From NCBI GenBank assembly GCA_027487865.1, contig JAIYCT010000002.1, forward strand, positions 279,038-343,037: a stretch of 64,000 nucleotides of DNA, in the 5' to 3' direction. Source of the stretch: Microbacteriaceae bacterium (lineage in GTDB: Bacteria; Actinomycetota; Actinomycetes; Actinomycetales; Microbacteriaceae). The position numbers and the translations under genes were made by a program. Below the pieces are notes generated by a model. That model worked only from the letters and a program-made list of their open reading frames with translations. It was not told where the DNA came from and searched no databases. Shown here piece by piece: positions 55,020-63,941 of the stretch. Each line of letters begins with the position of its first letter. Within the stretch, counting starts at the first letter, position 1.

Positions 55020-56077
55020 TTCGGCTGGCTTTGATTTACGGCGGTGCCTCGTCTGAGCACAGCGTTTCTTGCGTCACTGCCCTAGGCGTTTACTCGGCAA
55101 TCGACAAATCCAAGTATGAGGTGATTCCAATTGGGATTACACCTGCCGGAAAGTTCGTGCTGAACCCTATTTCAACCGACTGGAAGCTGACTGACAGCCC
55201 AACCGTTAGAGACGGGATAGAGGTCTACCCAGCCTTAGGCGGGGGCCGCTGGAGAATGGCGGATGGCACCGACCTAGGCGTTATTGACATCGCATTCCCA
55301 GTGCTGCACGGTCCAAACGGTGAGGACGGTTCGATCCAGGGGCTACTTCAGCTGTGTGAAGTTCCATACGTTGGAAATGGTGTGTTGGCATCTGCGGTGG
55401 CCATGGAGAAGTCCAAGGCCAAAGCGCTGTTTCAAAATGCTGGCATTTCGGTGGCAGCTGGACTGGTAATCACCGAGAAAGAATTCGAACTCAACCCGCA
55501 AGGGTTTCTAAAGCAGTGCCAAGAGCACTTTGATCTGCCAGTTTTTGTAAAACCATCTCGCTCGGGGTCTTCAGTGGGCGTGAGAAAAGTGAAAGAGCTT
55601 GAAGATTTAGAAGCCGCCATAATCGAAGCTTTCACTCACGACAACACCGTTTTGGTCGAAACCGCGGTTGTGGGCCGTGAAGTCGAGTGTGCGGTTTTGG
55701 AACTTCCAACCGGTGAGCTAAAGGTTTCCTTGGCTGGCGAGATTGTGGTTACCGGTCGTGAGTTTTACGACTACGAAGCTAAGTACTTAGGTGGCGGAGC
55801 GGACCTATTGGTGCCAACCTCGCTGACAGATGCAGAGCTTGCTGAAATGCATGACTTGGCTACGCGAGCTTTTAGAGCGCTTGGATGTTCAGGTCTTGCC
55901 AGGACCGATTTCTTTTTGACTAGTTCTGGTTTTGTAATCACCGAGGTAAACACCATGCCGGGCTTTACGCCCATCTCGATGTATCCATCGCTTTGGCAGG
56001 CAACCGGGGTGAGCTACACCGAATTGGTTGACACTTTGATTCAGACTGGGCTAAGCCAAGGTACTCAGCCTCGCTAG
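55016..56077 (+). CDS. ddl: D-alanine--D-alanine ligase
   Basis: This 353-aa ATP-grasp ligase has GGASSEHSVS at the start, PVLHGPNGEDGSIQG, the ATP-site FVKPSRSGSSVGV, and ITEVNTMPGFTPISMYP. It makes the D-Ala-D-Ala dipeptide for peptidoglycan; the SMYP tail is typical of true Ddl. TTG start overlapping gpsA by 4 nt. Last gene of the leuC operon; it meets the DUF3515 gene tail-to-tail (4-nt overlap). Confidence 0.95.
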   Translation: MIRLALIYGGASSEHSVSCVTALGVYSAIDKSKYEVIPIGITPAGKFVLNPISTDWKLTDSPTVRDGIEVYPALGGGRWRMADGTDLGVIDIAFPVLHGPNGEDGSIQGLLQLCEVPYVGNGVLASAVAMEKSKAKALFQNAGISVAAGLVITEKEFELNPQGFLKQCQEHFDLPVFVKPSRSGSSVGVRKVKELEDLEAAIIEAFTHDNTVLVETAVVGREVECAVLELPTGELKVSLAGEIVVTGREFYDYEAKYLGGGADLLVPTSLTDAELAEMHDLATRAFRALGCSGLARTDFFLTSSGFVITEVNTMPGFTPISMYPSLWQATGVSYTELVDTLIQTGLSQGTQPR

Positions 56078-56517
56078 TTGGTAATCTCCGTGCAGACTTT
56101 GGTCGCTGGGATCTTTGAAACCGCGCTCGCTAGCGCCTCAAGAGCCGAAACCCCACTTGCCATATTCGAGTCAACAATTACCTCAACCGCAGGGTTTCTG
56201 GCGAAGCTGATAAACCGATAGTTCGGGGCTTTTGAGTCATCAACCAACCAGTCCACTCCAGCTGCGCTCACGCAGCTCAACTGTGAAACCTCAACGAGCT
56301 CAAGCCCACACCTTGCGATGATTGCGGCCGGTTCACCCCAGGCCGATGTGGCCTGGGCATTGGTGAAGCGCTGTGCAAGCTCCCCAATCGATGCAGGGTA
56401 GCGAACCGAAACCTCCGCACACGCAGGGTCATTTGCCATGGCTGCCGGCTCTAGGTTCACGGTTGCGGCACAGCCGCTAAGTAGCGGAATTAGCAGTAGA
56501 AGCAGAAGTTTTCGCAT
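56074..56517 (-). CDS. DUF3515-family lipoprotein
   Basis: ATG 56517 gives 147 aa with a short lipoprotein signal (RKLLLLLLIPLLSGC, Cys at about 16). The mature domain has scattered cysteines (PACAEVSV, RCGLELVEVSQLSC) and matches DUF3515, an actinobacterial family found next to ddl and thiL. Function unknown. A TAGCCT 7 nt upstream suggests a leaderless mRNA. Confidence 0.85.
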   Translation of the reverse strand: MRKLLLLLLIPLLSGCAATVNLEPAAMANDPACAEVSVRYPASIGELAQRFTNAQATSAWGEPAAIIARCGLELVEVSQLSCVSAAGVDWLVDDSKAPNYRFISFARNPAVEVIVDSNMASGVSALEALASAVSKIPATKVCTEITN

Positions 56518-56524
56518 CAAATAC

Positions 56525-56530
56525 AGGCTA
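56525..56530 (-). promoter_or_regulatory. Candidate leaderless -10 (TAGCCT) of the DUF3515 gene
   Basis: It ends 7 nt before ATG 56517 and overlaps the thiL -10 on the other strand by 2 bp. Confidence 0.6.
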
Positions 56531-56534
56531 GCGT
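56529..56534 (+). promoter_or_regulatory. Candidate leaderless -10 (TAGCGT) of thiL
   Basis: It ends 6 nt before GTG 56541. It shares TA (56529-56530) with the opposing -10, centred on palindromic GCTAGC. Confidence 0.6.
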
Positions 56535-56540
56535 TGGTTT

Positions 56541-57536
56541 GTGAATTATTCAGGCCCAACCGTATTTGAACTAGGCGAAGTTGCCGCACTCAAGCTTGCT
56601 GTGAAGAACTTTCGCAAGGTGGAGACAACCTTGGTTGGTTCCGGCGATGACGCTGCGGTAGTGGCAGTTAGCGATGGCCGCTTTGTGGTTACCACCGACA
56701 CCATGGTTGAGGGTCACGACTTTAGAAACGACTTCTCATCCGGCTACGACCTCGGGTTCAAAGCGGTAGCCAGCAACGTCGCAGATGTCGCCGCTATGGG
56801 AGCCAAGCCCATCGCGCTTGTTGTCGCGATGGTGATCCCTAAGAACACGACCCAGATGTGGTTGGAAGATTTTGCTCGCGGATTACAGTCCGGTTGCAAC
56901 CAGCTTGCGCCAGAGTGCGAGATTGTCGGGGGAGATCTAGCTTCCGGTGAGCAAATTGTGATTGCTGTGACTGCACACGGCCATCTCGCGGGTGCTAATC
57001 CGGTATTGCGCTCAGGTGCCAAACCGGGCGACAAAGTCGCTCTAGCCGGCACCTTGGGTCGTGCTGCGTGTGGCTTGGACCTTTTGCTACACCAAGATAA
57101 GTCGCTAGCCAAGGCTTATGACGAGTGGGTTGCGGTGCAGCTTCGCCCAACTCCACCGATTGAACTTGGAGCATTGGCCGCTAAGAGCGCAACAGCGATG
57201 CTGGATGTCTCGGATTCACTGGCTTTGGACTGCAACCGCTTGGCTGAGGCATCCGATGTATCAATCGAGCTGGACCGCACCAAGTTGGAGGGCTACGCAG
57301 CCGTTCTGGAGCTGGCCGCGCAATCTATGGACGCCCGAGACGACTTAGTTCGAGACCCAATGGATTGGGTGCTCTACGGCGGAGAAGATCACGCACTTTT
57401 GGCAACCTTCCCCAAAGACTCTGAGATCCCAAGGGGCTTCAAGGTAATTGGTGAGGTTGTAAAGCGCCAAAAGGATGCGGTAACTCTCGGGGGAGTTGTT
57501 TTGCAGGCGCGCGGTTGGGACTCGGTTAGTTCCTAG
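56541..57536 (+). CDS. thiL: Thiamine-monophosphate kinase
   Basis: 331 aa, AIRS/PurM-like fold. [21 protein letters not shown] and the DTMVEGHDF segment bind metal and phosphate, and [12 protein letters not shown] is a family hallmark. It converts thiamine monophosphate to thiamine diphosphate, the cofactor needed by IlvB among others. GTG start without a ribosome site. It ends 4 nt into the dapD end (convergent). Confidence 0.95.
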   Translation: MNYSGPTVFELGEVAALKLAVKNFRKVETTLVGSGDDAAVVAVSDGRFVVTTDTMVEGHDFRNDFSSGYDLGFKAVASNVADVAAMGAKPIALVVAMVIPKNTTQMWLEDFARGLQSGCNQLAPECEIVGGDLASGEQIVIAVTAHGHLAGANPVLRSGAKPGDKVALAGTLGRAACGLDLLLHQDKSLAKAYDEWVAVQLRPTPPIELGALAAKSATAMLDVSDSLALDCNRLAEASDVSIELDRTKLEGYAAVLELAAQSMDARDDLVRDPMDWVLYGGEDHALLATFPKDSEIPRGFKVIGEVVKRQKDAVTLGGVVLQARGWDSVSS

Positions 57537-58483
57537 GCGTGTAATTCGCTGTTTAGCTCAATACCCTGACCCTCGCGGGCGATTGCCTCAACGGCTCCGG
57601 TTTGAGAGTTCCTTCTAAATAGCAGCCCCGGAAGCCCACTGAGTTCTGCAGCCTTTACGACCTGGCTTCTGCCGTCAACCTTCAGGGTCACCTTGGTGCC
57701 CGCGGTGATGTAAAGACCTGCCTCCACGGTGGAATCGTCGCCAATCGAAATACCCACACCGGAGTTAGCTCCAAGTAGCGCGCGCTTGCCGATTGAAACC
57801 TTGTGCTTTCCGCCACCGGAGAGGGTTCCCATGATCGATGCGCCACCACCAATGTCAGAGCCATCGCCAACCACAACACCCTGTGAGATGCGGCCCTCGA
57901 CCATGGAGGTTCCCAGGGTTCCGGCGTTGAAGTTCACAAAACCCTCGTGCATAACAGTTGTGCCGGGGGAGAGGTGGGCACCAAGGCGGACCCGATTGGC
58001 ATCGGCAATGCGGACCTTCTTAGGAACCACGTAGTCAATCAGTCTTGGAAACTTATCGATCGAGTGAGCGACAACTCCGTGGTTGCGAAGGGTTACAGTC
58101 TTGGCTTCAAAATCTTCGAGGGTCATCACACCGCGATTGGTAAATGCCACAATCGGAAGGTTTGGGATTAGGCCCTCAAGGTTGATGGTGTTTGGCTGCA
58201 CCAACAGGTGAGAAAGGAGTTGAAGACGTAGGTAGGCATCCTGGGTTGAGGTGACCGGATTGGAAAGTTCGATCTCCACGCGAATAACTTCGGTTCTCAC
58301 GTTGCGCAATTCGTCAACGCCAACCAGCTCGTCAAGTTCTCTTGGTGAAAACCACTGCAGGTCTGACTTCGGCGCTTCGCCAACGGCTGGTTCTGGGAAC
58401 CAGGCGTCCAAGACGGTGCCATCTTGGGCAATGGTTGCCAATCCGTGGCCCCAGGCCTTATCAGTTAGGTATGTCGCGCTCAT
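57533..58483 (-). CDS. dapD: Tetrahydrodipicolinate N-succinyltransferase (actinobacterial type)
   Basis: ATG 58483 gives 316 aa, the usual length, starting [18 protein letters not shown]. The C-terminal half is a left-handed hexapeptide-repeat domain ([29 protein letters not shown]). It succinylates tetrahydrodipicolinate on the way to DAP and lysine. It is divergent from dapE, the later step of the same branch, across 30 bp. Confidence 0.95.
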   Translation of the reverse strand: MSATYLTDKAWGHGLATIAQDGTVLDAWFPEPAVGEAPKSDLQWFSPRELDELVGVDELRNVRTEVIRVEIELSNPVTSTQDAYLRLQLLSHLLVQPNTINLEGLIPNLPIVAFTNRGVMTLEDFEAKTVTLRNHGVVAHSIDKFPRLIDYVVPKKVRIADANRVRLGAHLSPGTTVMHEGFVNFNAGTLGTSMVEGRISQGVVVGDGSDIGGGASIMGTLSGGGKHKVSIGKRALLGANSGVGISIGDDSTVEAGLYITAGTKVTLKVDGRSQVVKAAELSGLPGLLFRRNSQTGAVEAIAREGQGIELNSELHA

Positions 58484-58490
58484 CCTCACC

Positions 58491-58496
58491 AGAATA
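58491..58496 (-). promoter_or_regulatory. Candidate -10 (TATTCT) of dapD
   Basis: It ends 7 nt before ATG 58483; the intervening GGTGAGG also looks like a ribosome site, so leaderless status is less certain here. Confidence 0.5.
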
Positions 58497-58500
58497 CAGG

Positions 58501-58506
58501 TAGCCT
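58501..58506 (+). promoter_or_regulatory. Candidate leaderless -10 (TAGCCT) of dapE
   Basis: It ends 7 nt before ATG 58514 and lies 4 bp from the opposing dapD -10. Confidence 0.55.
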
Positions 58507-58513
58507 TTTTGCC

Positions 58514-59584
58514 ATGGCACTTGATACTTCCAACCTTGTTGAGCTCACGATGGCGATTTGCGACATCGAATCGGTCTCCGGCAATGAGTCGGCGCTCGCC
58601 GATGAGGTTGAAAAGCTGCTTTCTTCTCGTGAGCACCTAAGCGTGGTTAGAGATGGAAACGCAGTTGTCGCCAGCACGAATCTTGGGCGTGAGTCCAGGG
58701 TTGTGATCGCAGGGCACCTAGATACCGTTCCGATCGCGAACAATCTTCCGACCAAGCTGCATCACTTTGAGCGCGAGCAGGTCATTGTTGGCCGCGGCAC
58801 GGTGGATATGAAGGCCGGCGTGGCTGTGATGCTGAAGCTTGCCGTTGAACTCACTGAACCAAAGTTTGATATCACGTGGGTGTTTTATGACAACGAAGAG
58901 GTTGCCAGTGACCTAAACGGTCTTGGCCGCCTAGTTCGCAACCGACCAGATATGATCCAGGGTGATTTTGCTGTGCTGTGTGAACCAACCAGCGCTCTGA
59001 TCGAGGGCGGGTGTAATGGCACCATTCGCATCGAGGTTTCAGCCACTGGCAAAAAGGCACACTCCGCAAGACCATGGATGGGCGAGAACGCAATCCACAA
59101 ACTCGCACCCATTCTCGAAAAGTTAGCTTCTTATCAGCCGGAAACGTTGAATGTCGACGGACTGGAATACCGCGAAAGCCTGAACGCAGTTTTGGCACAC
59201 GCTGGAATCGCCAGCAACGTAATTCCAGATCTGGCAACCCTTACGGTGAACTACCGCTTTGCTCCTTCTCGCTCCGGTGCGGAAGCAGAATCGCTGATGC
59301 GACAGTTTTTTGCAGGTTTTGAGGTGTCGGTTACTGACCTTGCCGTTGGCGCCAGACCGGGCCTGAACACCCCGCAGGCGCAGGCTTTTATTGCCGCACT
59401 CGGTTCAGAAGTAAAGCCAAAATATGGCTGGACGGACGTTGCGCGCTTTAGCGCTTTGGGAATCCCAGCGGTGAACTATGGACCGGGTGACCCATCTTTG
59501 GCTCACGCCGACAACGAAAACGTTCCAGTGGGGCATCTTTTTGACTGCGAAGCTGGTTTGCGAAGCTGGCTTAGCGGAAACTAA
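58514..59584 (+). CDS. dapE: Succinyl-diaminopimelate desuccinylase
   Basis: This 356-aa M20-family dizinc hydrolase has IAGHLDTVP and [10 protein letters not shown] (metal His/Asp), [12 protein letters not shown] (catalytic Glu) and a dimerisation lid domain around [14 protein letters not shown]. It releases succinate from N-succinyl-DAP. Its pathway partner dapD is immediately divergent, so the pair shares one control region. Confidence 0.94.
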   Translation: MALDTSNLVELTMAICDIESVSGNESALADEVEKLLSSREHLSVVRDGNAVVASTNLGRESRVVIAGHLDTVPIANNLPTKLHHFEREQVIVGRGTVDMKAGVAVMLKLAVELTEPKFDITWVFYDNEEVASDLNGLGRLVRNRPDMIQGDFAVLCEPTSALIEGGCNGTIRIEVSATGKKAHSARPWMGENAIHKLAPILEKLASYQPETLNVDGLEYRESLNAVLAHAGIASNVIPDLATLTVNYRFAPSRSGAEAESLMRQFFAGFEVSVTDLAVGARPGLNTPQAQAFIAALGSEVKPKYGWTDVARFSALGIPAVNYGPGDPSLAHADNENVPVGHLFDCEAGLRSWLSGN

Positions 59585-59649
59585 TTTGGCTTTCTAGCCG
59601 TGTTTCTGGGATAATTGTTGCTTCCGCGCAATACCCAGGAGTAGTTCTT

Positions 59650-59823
59650 ATGGCAGCAATGAAGCCTCGCACCGGAGACGGTCCAATGGAGGCAGAACGC
59701 GAACCACGCGGCCTAATCATCCTTCGAGTCCCACTTGAGGGTGGCGGACGCCTAGTCGTTTCTGTAAATGAAGCCGAAGCAACTGAACTTCACAAAGTTC
59801 TAGCCGGCGCAATAAAGAAGTAG
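59650..59823 (+). CDS. DUF3117-family small protein
   Basis: This 57-aa protein starts MAAMKPRTGDGPMEA, continues RGLIILRVPLEGGGRLVV and ends AGAIKK. This is the highly conserved actinobacterial DUF3117 pattern, usually found between dapE and an O-methyltransferase, as here. CAGGAG precedes ATG 59650. Function unknown. Confidence 0.93.
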   Translation: MAAMKPRTGDGPMEAEREPRGLIILRVPLEGGGRLVVSVNEAEATELHKVLAGAIKK

Positions 59824-60453
59824 CTATTCGGCTTTTGCGATAAGCAGCAAGCCGTCTCCAACCATGGAGATGCTTGAGAAAAAACCAGTCACGTTTGAAA
59901 ATGATTTGATTGTCGCGCGCAATGCCGATGTCTCATCATCACGAAGAGTTGGGTTGGGGACGCGATCCCGCCACAGCGCGTGAGAGATAACCAAAGCACC
60001 ACCCGGTCGAATCAAGCCAACCGCAGTCGGAAGAAGTTCTTCTACCTCTAATGGATCGATGTCCAAAAACACCAGGTCGTAGCCGCTCTCGGCCATGTTT
60101 CCCATGACCGCCTTGGCCTTGCCGGTGATAACTCGAATCCGGCTGGCAGGAATATCTGCAGCCGCAAAGTTCTTGCGAGCAACATTTTGGTATTCCGGCT
60201 CATTGTCAATTGTGGTGAGGATCGAATCCTTTGAGGCACTGAGAAGCCAAAGTCCAGAGACACCAGCTCCTGTGCCGGCCTCAACAATGTTCTTGGCTTT
60301 CGAGATGGCAGCTAGAACTGCTAGCTGAGCTCCTGAGGCTGGGGTGATTGACTCGACTCCGAGTTGGTCGGCATGGTGCCTAGCTTCAGCAATCGCAGCG
60401 GGTTCGACGGCATAGTCTTCGGCGAATTTCCAGCTCGATATTTTGTCAATCAT
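59824..60453 (-). CDS. O-methyltransferase family protein
   Basis: ATG 60453 gives 209 aa (ATG 60468 would add five residues). Class I SAM-dependent methyltransferase of the COMT-like family 3: AKNIVEAGTGAGVSGLWLL binds SAM, TIDNEPEYQ is the acidic loop, and YDLVFLDIDPLEVEELLP holds the metal/catalytic Asp. Substrate unknown. It ends directly against the DUF3117 gene (convergent). TATGCT 10 nt upstream suggests a very short leader. Confidence 0.9.
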   Translation of the reverse strand: MIDKISSWKFAEDYAVEPAAIAEARHHADQLGVESITPASGAQLAVLAAISKAKNIVEAGTGAGVSGLWLLSASKDSILTTIDNEPEYQNVARKNFAAADIPASRIRVITGKAKAVMGNMAESGYDLVFLDIDPLEVEELLPTAVGLIRPGGALVISHALWRDRVPNPTLRDDETSALRATIKSFSNVTGFFSSISMVGDGLLLIAKAE

Positions 60454-60506
60454 GATGTCTCTAAGCATAGGTAGGTATTGCCTGCAAAGCCCGGATTCGA
60501 AAGCAG

Positions 60507-60512
60507 TAAACT
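60507..60512 (+). promoter_or_regulatory. Candidate leaderless -10 (TAAACT) of tatB
   Basis: TAAACT ends 6 nt before ATG 60519; the CAAAGG between could act as a weak ribosome site if transcription starts further upstream. Confidence 0.5.
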
Positions 60513-60518
60513 CAAAGG

Positions 60519-60869
60519 ATGTTTGGTCTAAGCGCTGAGAAACTCATTCTGCTCGCGCTGCTTGCTGTTTTGATTATTGGACCTGAACGTTTGCCACACT
60601 ACTCCAAGCAGCTAGCGGAGTGGATCAAGAAGGCCAGACGCATGGTGGACAATGCTCAGACTCAAATGAAGTCAGAGCTTGGCGATGGTTTTGAAGACCT
60701 GGACTGGAAAAAGCTAGACCCGCGTCAGTATGACCCTCGAAGAATTGTTCGCGATGCATTGCGAGAGCCGTTGCGTGAGCCAAATGCCGCCGAAAAGCTA
60801 AATCGTCCTAAGGTTCAAGAACCTCTGAATGTTGGCGAATCTGCGCCGTTTGACCGGGAAGCTACCTAA
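60519..60869 (+). CDS. tatB: Sec-independent protein translocase subunit TatB
   Basis: 116 aa: a single N-terminal helix (about 5-21, KLILLALLAVLIIGP) with the conserved GPERLP hinge, then an amphipathic helix (YSKQLAEWIKKARRMVDN) and a charged tail. It matches actinobacterial TatB rather than TatA in length and in the QMKSELGDGFEDLDWKKL segment. It recruits twin-arginine substrates with TatC, which is not in this window. Confidence 0.92.
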   Translation: MFGLSAEKLILLALLAVLIIGPERLPHYSKQLAEWIKKARRMVDNAQTQMKSELGDGFEDLDWKKLDPRQYDPRRIVRDALREPLREPNAAEKLNRPKVQEPLNVGESAPFDREAT

Positions 60870-62329
60870 ATCCACTTTGTGAGCTTGGTCATCAGCGGAG
60901 CCATGACCTTGTATTCCTTTGCCCTGGTGGGCAATCCAATCGGCAACTTATTTGCCACACCAATAGTGCGAGTCTCGGTGAAACGAAGTAGTCCATGAGG
61001 CCCGGAACGTCTTCCATTCCCAGACTGCTTCATACCGCCCATTGGGGCTGCCATAGAAGCCATGCTGGCTCGGTAACCCTCGTTGATATTCACCGAGCCG
61101 GCCATCAACCTAGGTGCGATCTCAAGTGCCTTGGAGCGATCTCCAACGACCGAGGCGTTTAGTCCAAACTCGGTCGCGTTAGCAAGCTCTACTGCTTCGT
61201 CCAGTGAGTCATACCCAACCAGGGCCATGACCGGTCCAAAGACTTCCTTGGTCATAATCTCTGCAGTCTTTGGAACTGCGGTCAAGACCGTTGGAGCGTA
61301 GAAGTTTGGACCTAGGTTCTCCAAGCGCTTGGCTCCGGTCAGCACCTTGGCACCCTCGGCAACCGCACGATCAACAAAACCAGAAACTCGATCCATCTGA
61401 GCTTTTGAGGTGAGGGATCCGACATCGTGCGAAAAGGTATCCGAAGATCCAACAGTCATGGACTCGATTCGGCGCTTCAAAATAGTTGCAAACTCAGCGA
61501 TTACCTTGTTTGGAACGTAAAGACGCTCGATAGACACACAGAGCTGACCGGCGTTACCAAAGGCTGAACCAAGAGCGATTTCTGCAGCCTGCTCGAGGTT
61601 TGCACCAGGAAGCACGATCATTGGATTCTTGCCACCAAGTTCCAGGCTGTAGCCGATGAGTCGCTTGGCAGCGCGCTCCGCGACGATGCGGCCGGTCGGA
61701 GTAGAACCGGTAAAAGCAACGTAATCAGCGTTGTCGGTTACGGCGTTGCCAACCTCATTGGCTTCACCTTGCACCACCTGCCAAATCGCTTCTGGGACTC
61801 CAGCCTTGATAGCCAATCCTCTGGCGAATGCGACGGTCTTGGCGGTTTGATTATCCGCCTTCTGGACCACGGCGTTGCCGGCCATTAGAGCTGGCAGGAC
61901 ATCCATCATGGTTAGCGCCAGCGGGTAATTCCAAGGGGTGATAATGCCTACCACGCCAACCGGCGCAGGCTCCACGAAAGCAGTCAACATGACTGGAACG
62001 CCGGACTTGACGCGCTTGCGTCGCATAAGCTTCGGGGCAACCTTGGCGTAATAGGAGATGGCACCAAGCGCTCCGGCAACCTCTTCGAAGGCGTGGGAGC
62101 GGGACTTACCGGTTTCTGCCTGGAGCTGGTCCATCATGACATCCTGCTCTTTTGCCAAGATCGCAGCCAATTTTTTGGCAACCAGTGAACGATTCTGAAC
62201 CGAGGTGGCCCAGCTGGGTTGCACCACTCGAGCAAGCTGAAATGCCTGCTTGACTTCGTCAGCGCTGAAGGCCTGAATGTCGTGGAGCTTCTCCCCGGTG
62301 AGCGGGCTTACGACCGAAATAAGATTCAT
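60866..62329 (-). CDS. NAD(P)-dependent aldehyde dehydrogenase (succinate-semialdehyde DH-like)
   Basis: This 487-aa ALDH has ITPWNYPLALTMMDVLPALMAG, the catalytic Glu in LELGGKNPMIV, the nucleophile Cys in AGQLCVSIERLY, and KEVFGPVMALVGY. Closest by pattern to actinobacterial GabD2-like succinate-semialdehyde dehydrogenases, but substrate calls in this family are unreliable. It starts 8 nt after mrp on the same strand. Confidence 0.9.
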   Translation of the reverse strand: MNLISVVSPLTGEKLHDIQAFSADEVKQAFQLARVVQPSWATSVQNRSLVAKKLAAILAKEQDVMMDQLQAETGKSRSHAFEEVAGALGAISYYAKVAPKLMRRKRVKSGVPVMLTAFVEPAPVGVVGIITPWNYPLALTMMDVLPALMAGNAVVQKADNQTAKTVAFARGLAIKAGVPEAIWQVVQGEANEVGNAVTDNADYVAFTGSTPTGRIVAERAAKRLIGYSLELGGKNPMIVLPGANLEQAAEIALGSAFGNAGQLCVSIERLYVPNKVIAEFATILKRRIESMTVGSSDTFSHDVGSLTSKAQMDRVSGFVDRAVAEGAKVLTGAKRLENLGPNFYAPTVLTAVPKTAEIMTKEVFGPVMALVGYDSLDEAVELANATEFGLNASVVGDRSKALEIAPRLMAGSVNINEGYRASMASMAAPMGGMKQSGNGRRSGPHGLLRFTETRTIGVANKLPIGLPTRAKEYKVMAPLMTKLTKWI

Positions 62330-62337
62330 AGCTCTAT

Positions 62338-63438
62338 CTAACGGGGTTTTAGCCCCAAAGATTTCCCATTTAGCCCAATTGGTATTGCTGCAATCTGCTT
62401 GGCGAGCTCGAATATTTGCTTGGAAATCTCGTGTTCTGGGTTTGAAGCCACCAGCGGCACACCGTTATCCGAGGACTCTCGCAGCTCGCTACTGATCGGC
62501 AGCTGGGCCAACAGCTCGACAGTTTGGCCACTAAGGGCACTCAAGCGATCTGCCACGGCTTGACCGCCGCCTTGGCCAAAGATGTATTGGTTTCCAGAAT
62601 CGCTTGGTAGGTAACTGAGATTCTCTATGACTCCGAGAATGTCCTGGCCGGTCTGCAAGCCAATCGCTCCGCTTCGCTCGGCCACTGTGGCAGCGGCAGA
62701 CTGCGGGGTGGTAATCACCAGCGAGCGTGCTTTTTTCAAAAGTTGGCCAAGGCTAATTGCAACATCTCCGGTGCCAGGAGGAAGATCTACCAGTAGGTAG
62801 TCCAGATCGCCCCAGTAAACATTAGTTAGAAACTGCTCAATTGCCCTGTGCAGCATGGGTCCTCGCCAACCAACCGGTTGGTTGTCGGTGACAAAGAATC
62901 CGATCGACATCACCTTCACGCCAAATGCGATCGGCGGCAAAATCAAATCGTCTAGCTGAGTCGGATTCTCGCTAATGCCCAGTTGCCCAGGGATTGAGTA
63001 TCCAAAAATGTCGGCATCTATCAGGCCAACCTTGTGGCCGAGGGAAGCCAGTGCAACCGAGATATTCGTGGTTAACGTGCTCTTTCCGACACCGCCTTTG
63101 CCGCTTCCAACAAAGATAACCTTGGTGAAGTTATCGTCTTGGGCGAACGGGTTGAAACGAACCGGTGCATCGCCGCGCAGCTTTACCTTCAGTTCATCGC
63201 GTTCTGCCTGGGTCATAACAGACATGGTTAGTTCAAAAGAAGAAAAGCTCTCACTCAGCACCTCGCGAACATCGCGCTCTATTTTCTGCGCTGCCGGGCA
63301 ACCTGCGATCGTGAGCTTTACGATGACCTGGGCTGTGGTGTTTGTTTCAGAGGTGATCTCCACCATCCCGAGCTCGGTGATTGGGGCTCTGAGTTCTGGG
63401 TCAATAACCAGCTTCAAAGCGGCTAGCGCTTTGCTCAT
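62338..63438 (-). CDS. mrp: Mrp/ApbC family P-loop iron-sulfur carrier
   Basis: 366 aa: an N-terminal DUF59/MIP18 domain (about 1-90, DPELRAPITELGMV, CPAA) and a C-terminal ParA/MinD-like ATPase with deviant Walker A GKGGVGKS at 113-120 and LIDADIFGYSIPGQLG. It helps deliver Fe-S clusters; several Fe-S enzymes are in this window (IlvD, LeuC, WhiB). It overlaps the DUF1003 gene by 4 nt. Confidence 0.94.
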   Translation of the reverse strand: MSKALAALKLVIDPELRAPITELGMVEITSETNTTAQVIVKLTIAGCPAAQKIERDVREVLSESFSSFELTMSVMTQAERDELKVKLRGDAPVRFNPFAQDDNFTKVIFVGSGKGGVGKSTLTTNISVALASLGHKVGLIDADIFGYSIPGQLGISENPTQLDDLILPPIAFGVKVMSIGFFVTDNQPVGWRGPMLHRAIEQFLTNVYWGDLDYLLVDLPPGTGDVAISLGQLLKKARSLVITTPQSAAATVAERSGAIGLQTGQDILGVIENLSYLPSDSGNQYIFGQGGGQAVADRLSALSGQTVELLAQLPISSELRESSDNGVPLVASNPEHEISKQIFELAKQIAAIPIGLNGKSLGLKPR

Positions 63439-63941
63439 TTGGTCTTTTTAGGCTTGGTCTGCAGCTCTTCTAAAAGCTCTCGCACCACATCGCGCAGTTC
63501 ATCCTTGACGAAATCCTTGGTGGCAACTTCATCCAGGGCAAGCTTTAGCGCTGCGACCTCACGGGCGAGGTATTCGGTGTCAGCTAGGTTTCGCTCAGCT
63601 CTCTGACGATCCTGCTCAAACTTCACTCGGTCTCGGTCATCCTGGCGGTTCTGGGCCAAAAGGATCAAAGGTGCTGCGTAGGAAGCCTGCAGCGAGAGGA
63701 TCAGTGTCAAAAGGCTGAAGTTCAAAGCTCTTGGGTCGTACTGAGCATCTACCGGCGCCAGGGTGTTCCAAGAGAGCCAGATCATCACGATGATGGTCAT
63801 CGTGATTAGGAACGCTCCGGTTCCCATCGCTCGGGCAAAGCTCTCCGAGATGCGGCCAACCGCCTCTTGGTTCATGCTTGGTGCACGGAATACTCTTCGA
63901 GACTTTGGAGTCTCGAGAGGTGATTGATTTCTAGCAATCAT
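63435..63941 (-). CDS. DUF1003-family membrane protein
   Basis: 168 aa: two helices (about 41-58 and 77-95) in the DUF1003 pattern (MTIIVMIWLSWNTLAP, FSLLTLILSLQASYAAPLIL, LAQNRQDDRDR). A coiled-coil-like charged tail follows. The start ATG 63941 overlaps the stop of the upstream gene (TGATG). In actinobacteria DUF1003 is often beside a CBS/MgtE-domain gene, as seems true here. Confidence 0.92.
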   Translation of the reverse strand: MIARNQSPLETPKSRRVFRAPSMNQEAVGRISESFARAMGTGAFLITMTIIVMIWLSWNTLAPVDAQYDPRALNFSLLTLILSLQASYAAPLILLAQNRQDDRDRVKFEQDRQRAERNLADTEYLAREVAALKLALDEVATKDFVKDELRDVVRELLEELQTKPKKTK

